Source: Eonycteris spelaea
Taxonomy: Eukaryota; Chordata; Mammalia; Chiroptera; Pteropodidae
Assembly (NCBI GenBank): GCA_003508835.1
Contig: PUFA01000007.1
Coordinates: forward strand, 16,453,001 to 16,517,000
Length of the DNA: 64,000 nucleotides
Direction: 5' to 3'
In this document: piece by piece, positions 1 through 10,419 of the stretch
Numbering within the stretch: position 1 is the stretch's first letter
Layout of the letters: each line of letters starts with the position of its first letter
Position numbers and translations under genes: made by a program
The notes under the pieces: model-generated
What the model was told of the DNA's origin: nothing
Databases searched by the model: none
Seen by the model: only the letters and a program-made list of their open reading frames with translations

Positions 1-59
1 TTTTGTTGTTTTGTTGTTTTTGTCTCACATATCACAGAATTACAGTTGAAAACTGGCAC

Positions 60-670
60 CTAGAAACGCCAGTGGACACAGACAAACAACACCCAAACAG
101 GCACATTTTCACTCCAGCCAGAGTGTTAGGAAAGAACTTTTGTACCATAAATGCTCTACTCCAGCCAAACACCACAGAAAAGTATGTGGCCCCACTCACA
201 AAGTCAGGAAGGGCTGAACTGGTAGCCTGGACTTGTACCTCTGCCAGGCTGTAACTAGGCTCCCCATTCCCCTACCCCTACCACCAGGTGGGGTCAGGGG
301 AGGCCAGGTAGAAAACCTGTACTTTCACCCCTGCTGAGCAGTAACAAGCACCCACACTGCGCAGTGTCAGTAGAATCCACAGGGGAAACCTGGACTTGCA
401 CCCCAGGAAGCAGAAACAGATTGCTCCCCACTCCCCCCAGGTGTTAGGAGGGGCCTAGGAGAGTCACCACTTTTGTCACTACTTAGCAGTGATGAGGCCA
501 CCACCACCACTGTGTCCATTCCAACCACATGGGAGACAAATCTCCCACCTCTGCTCAGCAGAAAAGAAAAGCTATTCCCACCCGAGTGTCAGAGGAGGCT
601 GAATGGGGAATCTGGATTTCCATTTCCACATGACATAGTCCCCTTTTCCTGCTGTGCTACCAGAAAAAGC
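60..670 (+). mobile_element. L1 5' UTR fragment (old L1M type), sense
   Basis: This moderately GC-rich stretch repeats a loose phrase, roughly cctggacttgcacccc followed by gcagtaaca, at irregular spacing (for example near 225, 320, 390 and 470). That pattern is typical of the 5' untranslated region of older mammalian L1 elements. The downstream part of the same L1, just before and within the start of ORF1, reappears at 2098-2460. I infer that one L1 copy was later interrupted. Short open frames here are chance reading through GC-rich repeat DNA. Family assignment is from memory. Confidence 0.55.
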
Positions 671-1210
671 CAGTAACTAAAATGACTTTAACATTCTCTC
701 AGCTTGACAAAATTTGTGACAGATTTCTTTATGCCTATAGGTCCCTGACATCCCTTTCCTAAGTGCATTTACTTGAGTAAACTTTTAATTGCAAATTCTT
801 TCTCTGCCCCTTTGAGATGTAAATCCTTTTAAAAGCCCCTTACTGGTTTTACAACCCGGGATGACCATCCTCAAGAATATGGGAGTCATGAACTCCTCAA
901 GGAAGAAAGGGCTCCTGTCCCAGTCTCTGTGGAAGGTCCAAGTCTAGGTGGATGGATGGGTACCTTAAAAATTGTAAAACAAGCTCCTATTAGGAAGATT
1001 CCAGAAGGTTTGCTTTGCCTGCAGGTAGAGCTATCAGCAAACACACATGGCCTAACATGAGCCCCCATACCCAGCTCCTAAAGATGCCCCAGTCCTTCCT
1101 TTCCATGCCTTTGAGTTTAGACTGCAATCTTGTCTCTCTTCTATTGCAATTGTTATCAAATATTCCTGGCCTCTTTAACATTGGTGCCATCTTGGCTTTG
1201 ACACCAGCTA
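671..1210. other. Unassigned insert between two L1 parts, LTR-like
   Basis: The segment separates the L1 5' UTR from its continuation. The part at about 720-960 has the composition of a class I endogenous retrovirus LTR (a T-rich stretch, then gatgtaaatcctttt, then a purine-rich end), but I cannot name the family and see no clear TG...CA ends. No coding potential is apparent; the 109-codon frame at 1015-1344 runs across the junction into antisense L1 and is chance. Confidence 0.3.
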
Positions 1211-1226
1211 AAAACATGCTGTCTCA
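1211..1226. repeat. Target-site duplication, left copy
   Basis: The 16 bases aaaacatgctgtctca occur here and again, 16 of 16 identical, at 2082-2097. They bracket the inverted L1 insertion exactly and mark it as a single L1-mediated integration event. Confidence 0.95.
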
Positions 1227-1480
1227 GGATGGCTTTGGCAATTCGGGGTCTTTTGTGCTTCCATACAAATGTGATGACTTTTTGTTCTATTTCTTTAAAA
1301 AATACCAATGGATTTTGATGGAGATTGCGTTAAATCTGTGGTAATGTTCTAGGTAATTAGGTCATTTTAACTATGTTGATTCTTCCAATCCAAGAACACA
1401 GAATATCTTTCTGTTTCTTTGTATCTTCTTTGATTTCTTTTAATAAGGTCTTATGGTTTTCATCATACAGGCCCTTCACT
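1227..1480 (-). mobile_element. L1 insertion, inverted 5' segment (ORF2)
   Basis: Read on the minus strand this is L1 ORF2 from the reverse transcriptase to C-terminal region. On the plus strand it shows the antisense hallmark phrases attcggggtcttttgtg and ttgattcttccaatcc. It is the 5' part of the younger L1 insertion and lies in opposite orientation to the 3' part that follows. Frames are broken. The junction with the sense part lies near 1480, where the shared letters acttgga hide the exact breakpoint. Confidence 0.85.
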
Positions 1481-2081
1481 TGGAAACAACCAAAATGTTC
1501 TTTAATAGGTGAATGGATAAATAGAGGGGAACATCCAGACAATGGGACATTATTTCACACTCAAAAAACAATGAGCTGTCAAGTTATGAAAAGACATGAA
1601 GGCATCTTAAATGCATATTGCTAGTGAGAAAAGGCAATCTGAGAAGGCTATATACTGTATGATTTCCACTATATGACATTCTAGAAGAGGCAAGACTATG
1701 AAGGCAGTAATAAATCAGTGACCACCAGGGATTAGGGATGTGGGAGGGATGAATAATCAGAACACAGAGGATTTTTAAGCGAGTGAAAATACTCTGTATG
1801 TATTATCATGGTGGATACGAGTCATTATACATTTGCCCAAAATCATAGAATGTACAGCACCAAGAGTGAACAATATTATAAACTATGGATTTGGGGTAAT
1901 AATGATGTATCAAAGTAGATGTATTAATTGTTAACAAATGTACCACTGTGGTGAGGGATGTTGATAATGGGGAGACTATGCATGTGTGGGAGAGGGGGCA
2001 TATGGAAACTATTTTCTACTCAATTTTGTTGTAAATCTAAAACTACTCTTAAAAAGTCTTTAAAAATATAAATAAATAAAT
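1480..2081 (+). mobile_element. L1 insertion, sense 3' segment with A-rich tail
   Basis: The segment starts in the ORF2 C-terminal coding region (tggaaacaaccaaaatg, then gtgaatggataaa), passes through the 3' UTR (accactgtggtgagggatgt, then gactatgcatgtgtggg) and ends in an AAATA-rich tail at 2066-2081. It matches the 3' end of the L1MB-like mammalian lineage. It lacks the ORF2 stretch between the inverted and sense parts, as expected for twin-primed reverse transcription with a small internal loss. The target duplication follows directly at 2082. Confidence 0.88.
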
Positions 2082-2097
2082 AAAACATGCTGTCTCA
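2082..2097. repeat. Target-site duplication, right copy
   Basis: Perfect copy of the 16 bases at 1211-1226. Removing 1227-2097 rejoins the older L1 sequence seamlessly. Confidence 0.95.
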
Positions 2098-2460
2098 TAT
2101 GATACTACCAAAAAGTCTAGGTTTTGAACAGATATCACACATTATGCCAAGAACCAGGAAGACCTGAAGTGAATGAAAAGACAATCAATAAATGCCAACA
2201 GCAAGGTGATAGAAATATTAGAGTTGTCTGATAAATCTTTTAAAATAACCATGATTTAAAAAATGCTTCTTCAATGTACAATTAAGGACATGTTTGGAGT
2301 AAATGAGAAAAAAATAGAAAGTTTCAGCGAAAATGGGAATTATCAACAATGAGAAATGGAATATATGAAGATTAATTTAAAAATTTTAAAACTGAAAAAT
2401 ACAATAACTGAAATTAAACTGCAGCTGATGACCTCATTAACATAATGGAGGTGTAGTATT
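2098..2460 (+). mobile_element. L1 5' UTR end and ORF1 start, sense (old copy)
   Basis: Phrases such as gccaagaaccaggaagacct, aagacaatcaataaatgcc and gaactgaaaaatacaataac are diagnostic of the region just upstream of and within the start of ORF1 in old L1M or HAL1-type elements. Several frameshifts and stops prevent translation. It continues the L1 copy whose 5' UTR lies at 60-670 and ends near 2460 without a 3' part. Confidence 0.75.
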
Positions 2461-3239
2461 TCTATGTATTTTAGAACTTAGTGCTGTTGGTCCTTATTTT
2501 ACCAAATACTTGAAAGAGGATTATATACTATAACTGGCCTATGATACTAATTAGAGAATTTGTTAAAATAAAAATGAACCATTCTGGAAGAAGGCTCTAT
2601 CTATATATATTTGTTTTACTTAACTGGGTTGATAAAGATTTCTAATTTGGCAAAACTGCTATTTTAGGTTTGTATAATAATCATAATGCATTGGAAGGTA
2701 CTGCGTTAAACATTTTTATACTTATCACTTTAATGTTTTAGAAAGTATAGGACATATAAAATTGCTATTACAAGAAATAATTAGGTGGTCTGTGGTTTGA
2801 ACATTAAATAACATTGACTCATAGAGAGAAAAAGATATTCTTTTTCATTTCTCTTTCTGGCCTTCTTATCACATCAAAAAGAACATCTCTGTTTAATATC
2901 ACGATTTCTTTATAATTTCTTCCTCTTTTAACAAAAATAAAGCCTTAGGCTCAGAATCTTCAGCTAGCATGATATTTAGGTATTTGGTAGGATTTTGTAG
3001 CATTGCTTTATTTTCGAAGTGTTTATCTTTTGGTTTTCTGCTATTTATGAAAAACATCTTTGTTTTCCATTATAATAGTGATTTTAAATTTCCTTTTAAA
3101 AATACATTTATTTTTTTAAAATATTCAATTTAAAGAAAATAATAAGCAAAAAGACTATATAAAATGAAAACTAGCAAAACACAGAATGGCATTATGCTAA
3201 TACAGAATTTTAATTATTCTGCATTAACTCGTTGGGCTT
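2461..3239. other. Unassigned AT-rich DNA
   Basis: I see no gene, RNA gene or recognisable repeat. There is no sustained reading frame, and short A and T runs dominate. Confidence 0.5.
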
Positions 3240-3372
3240 CTCATTAACTATGAGATTAATGTCTCAATTTTACAAGTGCAGGAAATGAAGCACAGTGATT
3301 TATTCCAGGTTCTACAGATAGTTATAAGTAGATCCTACATCTTATAGATTCAGCTTCTTGACTAGTCCCTCT
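3240..3372 (+). mobile_element. MIR fragment (weak)
   Basis: The order attttacaagtgcaggaaatgaag, cacagtgattta, then agtagatcctacat and gattcagcttcttgac follows the 3' half of the tRNA-derived MIR consensus (dinucleotide drift throughout). It is strongly decayed, so this call is tentative. Confidence 0.45.
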
Positions 3373-5907
3373 TCTCTTAAAACAATGCCACCACAAATTA
3401 AGAAGTCACATTTCCTCTACATAAGAATTCTAGTCCAGGTTTTATGGCTCTTTGTCTCCAACACTGATAAAATGACTGTGGAAATCTTAAATTGTTCCCT
3501 ATGGTTAAAAAAAAAAATGTAGTTTTTAGTAGTAATCACTGAACTTAGATAATAAAAAATGAAAATAAGTTTATTTTTAATCTCTTTAAAAGACCTCAAA
3601 TAAGCTTACTTTTCCTGTTGTTACAAAGCAGATCATTTAATAAAAAGCCCAGCAGGCAAATAACTTAAGGGATTCTCGTTCTTTCTTCTGATAAGTCATC
3701 CATTTCTAGATATTGTAACTCAGTTTTTTTTTTAAAGATGCTATTAAATTAAAGGAGAAGCCCTAAGTAAATCTAAGACTTTGCATTTAATAAATGACTC
3801 AGTGAAATTTACAAGATTGAAAAGCATGGGCTAGATGGATTAGGGAGCGAGCAAAGGAATATATTTGCATAAGTTTTGCTCTAGAATTGAATTACATGTT
3901 ACATCTTCTGGAGGTTCAAGGCAAAAATCATGGATAAAGCTATGATGAGGGAATTGAAATGGATAGCTTTTATTATTCAAAGAAGTAGACTTTGATATTA
4001 ATCTAAAGAAACCAAAGAGAATGCATTTCACTTATTTGATGAGCATACTTAAACGGAATTTAATGTGCAGAATGGGTACAGCTATAAAAAAATGTGTTTC
4101 CTTCATTTAATTCTATTGATGCATAAATCATTGTTGGTTGAGACACTCATAAAAGACATGAAAGCCTTTGAGATTTTTCTTATAAAATTGTAGAATCATT
4201 TGTGAAAGACACTTTTAATGCATTGACTTTTACTCAAATTCCAAATTTCATCATCTGAACTAGTCACTTGAACTTCTTTTTAGAAAATCATAAAGACAAA
4301 AAAATGATGTCTGTAATTGTTTTTTCATTAGAATTTGTTTAGATGCATTGCTTTGAAATAACTAAAAGCTCTGCCCACATGAGGATAATAACTAGTATAT
4401 TAAACTAATTAAGGGCAAAGAAAATAAATTAGTGATTAGATTTCAGTGGCTAGAGTAAAAAATTCTTGACTTTTTAATTTTTTCACTTCTGGTGGTATAC
4501 TTAGTATGTGTGCTATATTATCAATTTCTGAGTATATAAACTAAAATAGGTATGAGATGTAGCTTTGGGTAGGTTTCGTAAAGCAATATTGGTAAAACTC
4601 ATCTATAGGGTAAGGTAAATTCATTGGACACAATAGTACACAATAGTGGGTATACTTTATTTAGCAATTTGTAGTTAATAACTGCAGTGTTACATAATGT
4701 GGTCAAATCTCATCCATATAATAGCTGTGAGATTCTAAAGCATTAAAATCAAATAAGCGAGGTCTATTGGTAACTTATAAATCTTGGGATAATTCCAGGT
4801 AGAACAAGTGTGAGCTCAATACATTTCACAGACTAACAAAGATATTTGAGCAGTTGAAATCTATTGTGCTTTCACAAAAACATTGTGATGGAGATATAGT
4901 CAGTCTAATTTTCAGGAGCATTTGCAATTTAAACAATTAAATAGAGAAGACAGCTAAGAAACCACTCTCAAAATAATTTGTTTCTACTACCTTAATTATT
5001 GTATTTCTGAAGAATATGATCCATTCTGTTATGTATCCTATGCACAAACTTAAATGTTTTATGATGTGGAACAATATCTCAGAATAAAGGTAGGATAGAA
5101 TTAGAATGAGGATTTTAGGAACATATGAAAAATGTTCTTATTAATAATCAAATTTGGGGCAATTTAGCCAATTTTGCCCCAAGACATATAGGTCAGAAAC
5201 TTACACATCACATGAAAATGATTAATATTCAGTCAGTTTAAATCATGAGACCCAAAAAACCAAAATGAACTATCTCGCCTACAACTTTAGTTCAAAATTC
5301 CTTTTGTTATTACCATTTCAACAAATGATAAACAATTTTAAGTGTTTGCATCAATCTTGATAAGACATATATTTCTTGGGACACCAAAAGTGTTATTTCT
5401 AATGAAATAGTATGGGGAATCTCTGAATTGATTTATAATTGATTAGCGATGTCAGGGTTATGATTCAACACGATAGACGATGAGAGAAGAATTGCTTAAA
5501 ATCTAGCTAAGTCACAGAAATATCCCACATGAGGTTACAATTTTAATTTTAAGAAATTTCTAAAGAATCATGGCTTCAGTTAGGAAAAATGACTAGCATA
5601 AATATATATAATATTGTTCACTCCTTTTGGAAAATCCTCCTGAAGTATTGGGATCTATAAAGGGTCAATTGAAACAGAGTTGTTTTTATTACAGAAAAAA
5701 AGGAAATGTTCAAAAACAGGTATATTATATACTGTAAAACTATTCACCAATAAACAATTTCTTATATTTCTACATTAAAAGATATAAGATTAAACACTGA
5801 TGAGGTTAAGTTACAGTGTGGAATAACTTTGCAGTAATAACATCATTGTTGAGCATATTTATTTTTTACTTTGTAATAATAACACCTACATGCCAGTATT
5901 GTGGCTC

Positions 5908-5909
<2 letters not shown>
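3373..5909. other. Unassigned AT-rich DNA
   Basis: No recognisable repeat family, gene or RNA. The only structures are short homopolymers (A run near 3507, T run near 3725). Short frames on both strands show no protein-like composition. Confidence 0.5.
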
Positions 5910-5960
<51 letters not shown>

Positions 5961-5992
5961 GCCTACAGCACCTGGTATTCCTGGGTGGTCTT
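5910..5992 (-). mobile_element. Ultra-short 5S rRNA-derived retroposon with 48-nt A tail
   Basis: On the minus strand the last 30 or so bases of 5S rRNA (caggaataccaggtgctgta, then ggcgtt) are followed by 48 uninterrupted A residues, seen as T at 5910-5957. Homology to 5S fades upstream of about 5990, so the copy is either extremely 5' truncated or rearranged. The letters tggctc occur on both sides (about 5902-5907 and 5992-5996) and may be the remnant of a target duplication, but this is weak. The pure tail suggests a young insertion. Confidence 0.6.
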
Positions 5993-7009
5993 GGCTCCAT
6001 TTTATATTGACCAGTCCTGGTAAAGAAAAAAAGATTACTAAAGAAGAAAACCAATTTTTGCACTTCATCTAAGAGAGAATGGCACAAAATTAATAGGTGT
6101 ACAGAGTAAAAGTCATTTTGTGAATACCGCAGAAGGGCTGTGTGAGAAAAAAGTGAAACACTTGATATTTTAAACATTTTTTGAGATATCTAAAGAGAGT
6201 ATCAACATTACTTTTTGTTGTTTGTTTTGCACTTTAAATTGATTATGTTTTAAATACCTATTTTGGGTAAAGGTATTCTGATGTTTGTTGTACATGTAAT
6301 ATAAAAACATTTGTTGACAATATAATATTAAGAATATAAATCTGTAGCTATTTCCACATTCTCCATGTGCTATTTCCCAAGAAAAAGAGCAGAATCCAAG
6401 AATTTTCAACTAAGATTAAAACAAGAATTTAAATCTACCTTTTACTGATAAGCAATTGACTTAACTATAAGTATTTGAAAGTAAAAAACAGAAGAGAGAC
6501 AAATATTAATAGCTTTTAATAACCAAGAAATTATAGATCTAACTTAAATTACACTTGAATACTCAGAGGTAAAGAGCATTAAAAGAAGGACCCAGAGTTC
6601 GTAGTTTCGATTTTATTTTTAATCTTCTATTATGCTTGGCAATATGTACTTGTATCTGGCAAGAATCTTGTCACTTGCACTGCATTGCTGTTGTGTTTGA
6701 AGAGGTCTAAGTAAACCCTTTAAGAATATGTAGCACCGTTTACTGTCTGCCAAATTTATTTCTTACAAGGTCACAATGCAGAAAAACAAGGAACATTGGC
6801 ATAATATAAAAGTAGTACATTTTCTATTACATTTTATATAGAATAAGGATATAAACTAGAATTGTTTAGTATATGTGTAACTTAAACATAATACTTTCTC
6901 TTAGTTTCGTCTAGCTCTTACTAGAGCATTGTCAAAAGAGACCTATCGCTTTTTTTAAATTCATAGTTACCTCTCTCTCTTTAAAAACATTGTGATTACA
7001 TATGTATGA
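5993..7009. other. Unassigned AT-rich DNA
   Basis: No gene or repeat family recognised. The 60- and 73-codon frames at its left edge read through the poly-T tract and are not genes. Confidence 0.5.
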
Positions 7010-8160
7010 ATCTTAAATAAGGTGTTATTTGTTTTTACTTGTTTTAGGTCTTTATATAAATGACGTCATACCATAGGCTGTATTCTGTGACCTCTTCCTC
7101 CAATAGTATAAGATTTTGTTATTAATTTTGACTGTAGTTAATTTTCAACTAGTATATAGTATTCCATCAACTGATCTGCCAGAATTTGTTTTTAAATTTT
7201 ACTCACAGTGTTTGAGTTTGCTATTAAAATTATTTGCTTTGATGAACTCTGATTCTAAGAACAGTGTAGTACATGTTCCTTGGTGCTCACATGCAAGAAT
7301 TTCTCTAAAATACTTGCTCAAGAAGACATACTGGTAGATTATAGAATGTATTTCCACTCAATATAACAAGATAATGTCAAATAATTTTCCAAAGAATTCT
7401 TCCAAGTTACCTATCATCCACTTTGTAGTAGAGCCCTCATTGATTTACAACATTCTCTGAAAATAAAATTTCCTATTTTGTTTCCCTTCAAATCTATATA
7501 AAATGGTGCTTGCCGTGGTTTTAATTTGCATTTCCTTTTAAACAAATAAGGCTAAAAAACTGTAAACTATTTAATTCATTATTTATGCTTTTTTATAGAA
7601 TGTTCATCTATGTCTTTTCTCATCTTTCTATTAGGTGCTTTGTCTTTTACTTTGAGATTTATATATATTCCTTATGTGTTTGGTACACTACATTTTTTGT
7701 TGGTTACATGGTGTTACAAAATCTTCCCTATATTTTAACCTATCTTTTCAGTTCCTTTATGGTACACTGTAATGAAAATCTTAATTTTCATATAATCGGA
7801 TTTACCAATCATTTTGTTTGTGATTAGCTTTGTCTTGTTAAAAATTAATTTGTTATAAATATTATAAAAGTATACTTTTATAATTTATTCTATATTATAA
7901 AATTATAACTTTTACATCTAAGTCTTAAATTCATTTTCATTTTATTTTTGAAAGTTGTCAGGTAAGAACCCAAAATCCTACTTTATCCATAGAAATAAAT
8001 GATTTTTTCATCTTCATTTATTGAACATTTCCTCCTTGATCTAATAATCTGCAATGTCACCTGTATTAAATACTAGGTTTCCATATAAGACTCGCATCTA
8101 TTTCAGGGCCTTCTCACCTGCATCCTTCATTAATTTATGTGTATCTTCATAAATACTATA
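7010..8160 (-). mobile_element. L1M fragment, antisense (3' UTR into ORF2)
   Basis: On the plus strand the sequence reads as reverse-complemented old L1: tatatagtattccatcaact, then aattttccaaagaattcttc, then gtggttttaatttgcatttc are the order expected for the antisense 3' part of ORF2 and 3' UTR. It continues, more decayed, to about 8160. The frame is destroyed. Subfamily cannot be given without alignment; it resembles L1ME-age copies. Confidence 0.7.
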
Positions 8161-8615
8161 CTCATTAGTATTCTTGTTTTCTACAAAGATGAAGTACCTC
8201 TATTTTTTTCTTTTTGTTGATTGTCTTGGCTGTTTTCCTTTTATAAAATAAATTTTTAATCAACGTATAGTATGTACAAAAATGCAACAACCATAATTGT
8301 ACATAAATACCAAATATAAGTATACTCATAAATATTACAAAGGATATAATCAACTAACTGCCACCAATAAAGAGAAATAAACCATTGTTTATATTCCTCC
8401 AAATTCTTATTCCCACGCTCCTCCATAAAAGCAACCATTATCTTGGCTTCTAACATCAAAATTTAATTTTACCTGATTTTGAAATCCAGAGATATTGGAT
8501 AACATATTATTTATTATTGAATATGGATTTATTTCTCAAATTAAATTTGTGAGATTTATTTATGTTATGTGTAAGAACAGGTTGTTCCTAGTTATGACTA
8601 TGTAATATTTTATTT

Positions 8616-8631
8616 AAGAAATAGACTACTG
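8616..8631. repeat. Target-site duplication, left copy (long 5S SINE)
   Basis: The bases aagaaatagactactg recur at 8843-8862 with four extra bases (attt) inserted after aagaaat. They bracket both the 5S part and the extra 3' module, which shows that the two moved as one unit. Confidence 0.8.
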
Positions 8632-8842
8632 ATGGTCTATGGCCATGTCACCCTGAACAAGCCCGATCCCGTCTGATCTTGGAAGATAAGTAGGGTCGAG
8701 CCTGGTTAGTACTTAGATGAGAGACCGCCTAGGAAGACCAGGTGCTGTAGGCATAAAAAAAATTTTAAATTAGGGATTGTAAGCTGACAAGATCCTTGCA
8801 ATCTGTGAGGTCAACCATGGGTTGCCTCACCTAAAAAAATTA
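8632..8842 (+). mobile_element. 5S rRNA-derived SINE, long form (MEG-RL-like)
   Basis: Positions 8635-8753 follow 5S rRNA from its first bases (gtctatggccatgtcaccct) to its last (ggtgctgtaggc). An A-rich linker follows at 8754-8770, then a unique module (about 8771-8830) and a short A-rich tail. The module holds a 26-nt hairpin, stem gtgagg/cctcac and caacc/ggttg at 8805-8830. Internal pol III elements are recognisable but changed: box A region aagataagtagggtc and box C tacttagatgagagacc each carry about two substitutions. Flanking duplications cover the whole unit. Known fruit-bat SINEs include short and long 5S-derived families; assignment to the long type is an inference. Confidence 0.85.
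8805..8830 (+). other. Predicted 3'-terminal hairpin of the long 5S SINE
   Basis: gtgagg (8805-8810) pairs with cctcac (8825-8830) and caacc (8812-8816) pairs with ggttg (8820-8824). One T at 8811 is bulged and the loop is atg. The stem sits just before the A-rich tail, where a reverse transcriptase would start. Pairing is read directly; function is inference. Confidence 0.7.
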
Positions 8843-9049
8843 AAGAAATATTTAGACTACTGGCATATTTATTCATTCCACTGTTCATAGTGGAATGTGT
8901 TGAATTTGACTGTCTTGAGTTTGGGTCCATTGCACATAGCACTTCCATGAGCATTTTTAAACATGCCTTTTTAATGCACATATGCATGCATTTATCTTGG
9001 GTGTATTCTTATTTTTATAGTAATATACTGGACTCACTAATTTTTTTTT

Positions 9050-10330
9050 TAAGTGTAGAGTTGCTGACAACAAATTGTCAGCCTAGGGATATCATTTTTT
9101 TTTCATTTTTTTTGAAGGATATTTCCATTGTATGTAGAATTTTAATTTGTGAGTTGTTTTCTTTCAGACTTTCGAAGATTTTATTCCTTTGTATTCTGAT
9201 TTCCATTATTTCCATTGCTCTAAGTCTTACTGTTGATCCTTTAAAGTAATGTCTTTTTCTCTGACTACTTTTAAGAATTTCTTTTTGGCTTTAATTTTCA
9301 GCAGATTTGCTATCCTGAGCCTAAATGTGTGGTTATCTTTGTACATATTCTGCTTGGCATTCTTAGAGGTTTTAAATCTCTGGCATGATATTTTATCAGT
9401 GTTGAAATATCTTGTCATTTCATCTTCAAATATTTTTTAACCTCATTCTCTTTCTTCATTTCTTCTTGGATTCTAGTTGCATTTATGTTACCAATGTTCT
9501 CATGTTCCATATGTCTCTTGCTTTTTAAAATATTTTCTTTTTAAAAATTTTTTCATGCTTTAGGTTATTTACTATTTTCTTATTTTCCAGGATATGGATC
9601 TTATACTCTGCTACATCTTACCTGATATTAAATCCTTTTGAATTCTTAATTTCAGTGATTCTGTTCTTCACATATGAAATTCTCGTTTCCTTCTTGTCTT
9701 TACATTATAATCCTCTGTTTAGATTCTCTAAGATTTTAGTAGTTTCGCAACTTATTTCCATTGCATTTTTCCTGTATTTTGGTCAATTGCTCCTACATCT
9801 TGGTATGCTTGATAATCATTGATTAAATACGGGACATTGCCTGTGAAGACTGTAGGGAAATTTTAAAGTTCTGTTTCTCCTAGAAGGATTTACTTTGGTT
9901 TTTGGCAGACAGATGATGGCAGTTCCCTTTGCTTCGATCTGGCTTTGATCTGATTAAAAGCTGATTTTCAGGCTTTATGAGTGTTAGCATTTATGCACAT
10001 GTTGTTTGCTTTCAAGAGTCCCAAAAGAAAGCTTGAAATGTTTACTATGTCTCCTAAATTATAAGTTTTTATTCGTGCAGCATTAAGAGAAGGTCAAAAT
10101 TCCTGTCAGTTTCTCAGACTTGTAGCCACCAGTTCCTGCTCAGCTTAACCTTTCAGCTGCTGTTAACAGATTAGCAAATATGAGAAGAAAAACTATGCGA
10201 AACACAGAGATCAGTTCAATATGTATCCCTTCTCTCTATAATCCTTGCCTCTTACGGTCCTTGCTGTCTAGTTCTCTGATGCTACTAAGTACTCATTTAT
10301 TTTAATTTTATCTAGTTTTTCTAATTGTTC
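9050..10330 (-). mobile_element. L1/HAL1 ORF1 and 5' region, antisense
   Basis: On the minus strand this is an old L1 ORF1. Plus-strand antisense signs include cttttaagaatttctttttg, gcctaaatgtgtggttatct, tctgcttggcattcttagag and cattctctttcttcatttct. From about 9800 on it continues into the 5' side of the element (atacgggacattgcctgtga, then tctcagacttgtagccacca). ORF1 directly joins a 3' UTR at 9040 with no ORF2 between, the arrangement of HAL1 half-L1 elements, though a deletion would look the same. Stops and frameshifts abound. In life ORF1 is an RNA-binding chaperone. Confidence 0.6.
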
Positions 10331-10419
10331 TCGGTGGGAGAGTCATCATTCAACTATTTTAAGAAATGGAAGGATTTTATTCTTCAATATAAATTTGAGA
10401 ATTGACTTGTAAAATCATA
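10331..10419. other. Short unassigned spacer
   Basis: Nothing recognised between two antisense LINE pieces. Confidence 0.4.

Larger units (their letters stand above)
8240..9040 (-). mobile_element. L1/HAL1 3' UTR, antisense, interrupted by 5S SINE
   Basis: The segment at 8250-8615 (aaaatgcaacaaccataatt, then gctcctccataaaagcaacc) and its continuation at 8863-9040 match the antisense 3' end of old L1 elements. The 5S-derived SINE at 8632-8842 lies inside it, flanked by a duplicated stretch of this L1, so the SINE is younger. Antisense ORF1 follows directly from about 9050. Confidence 0.6.

Noticed and set aside
1227..2081. Two separate L1 insertions in opposite orientation
   Set aside because: One perfect duplication surrounds both parts, and no duplication is seen at the internal junction.
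5886..6072. Frames with runs of Lys or Phe on both strands
   Set aside because: Products of the 48-base T/A homopolymer of the retroposon.
8632..8842. Two independent insertions (5S SINE plus another element)
   Set aside because: The target duplication flanks the combined unit and not the 5S part alone.
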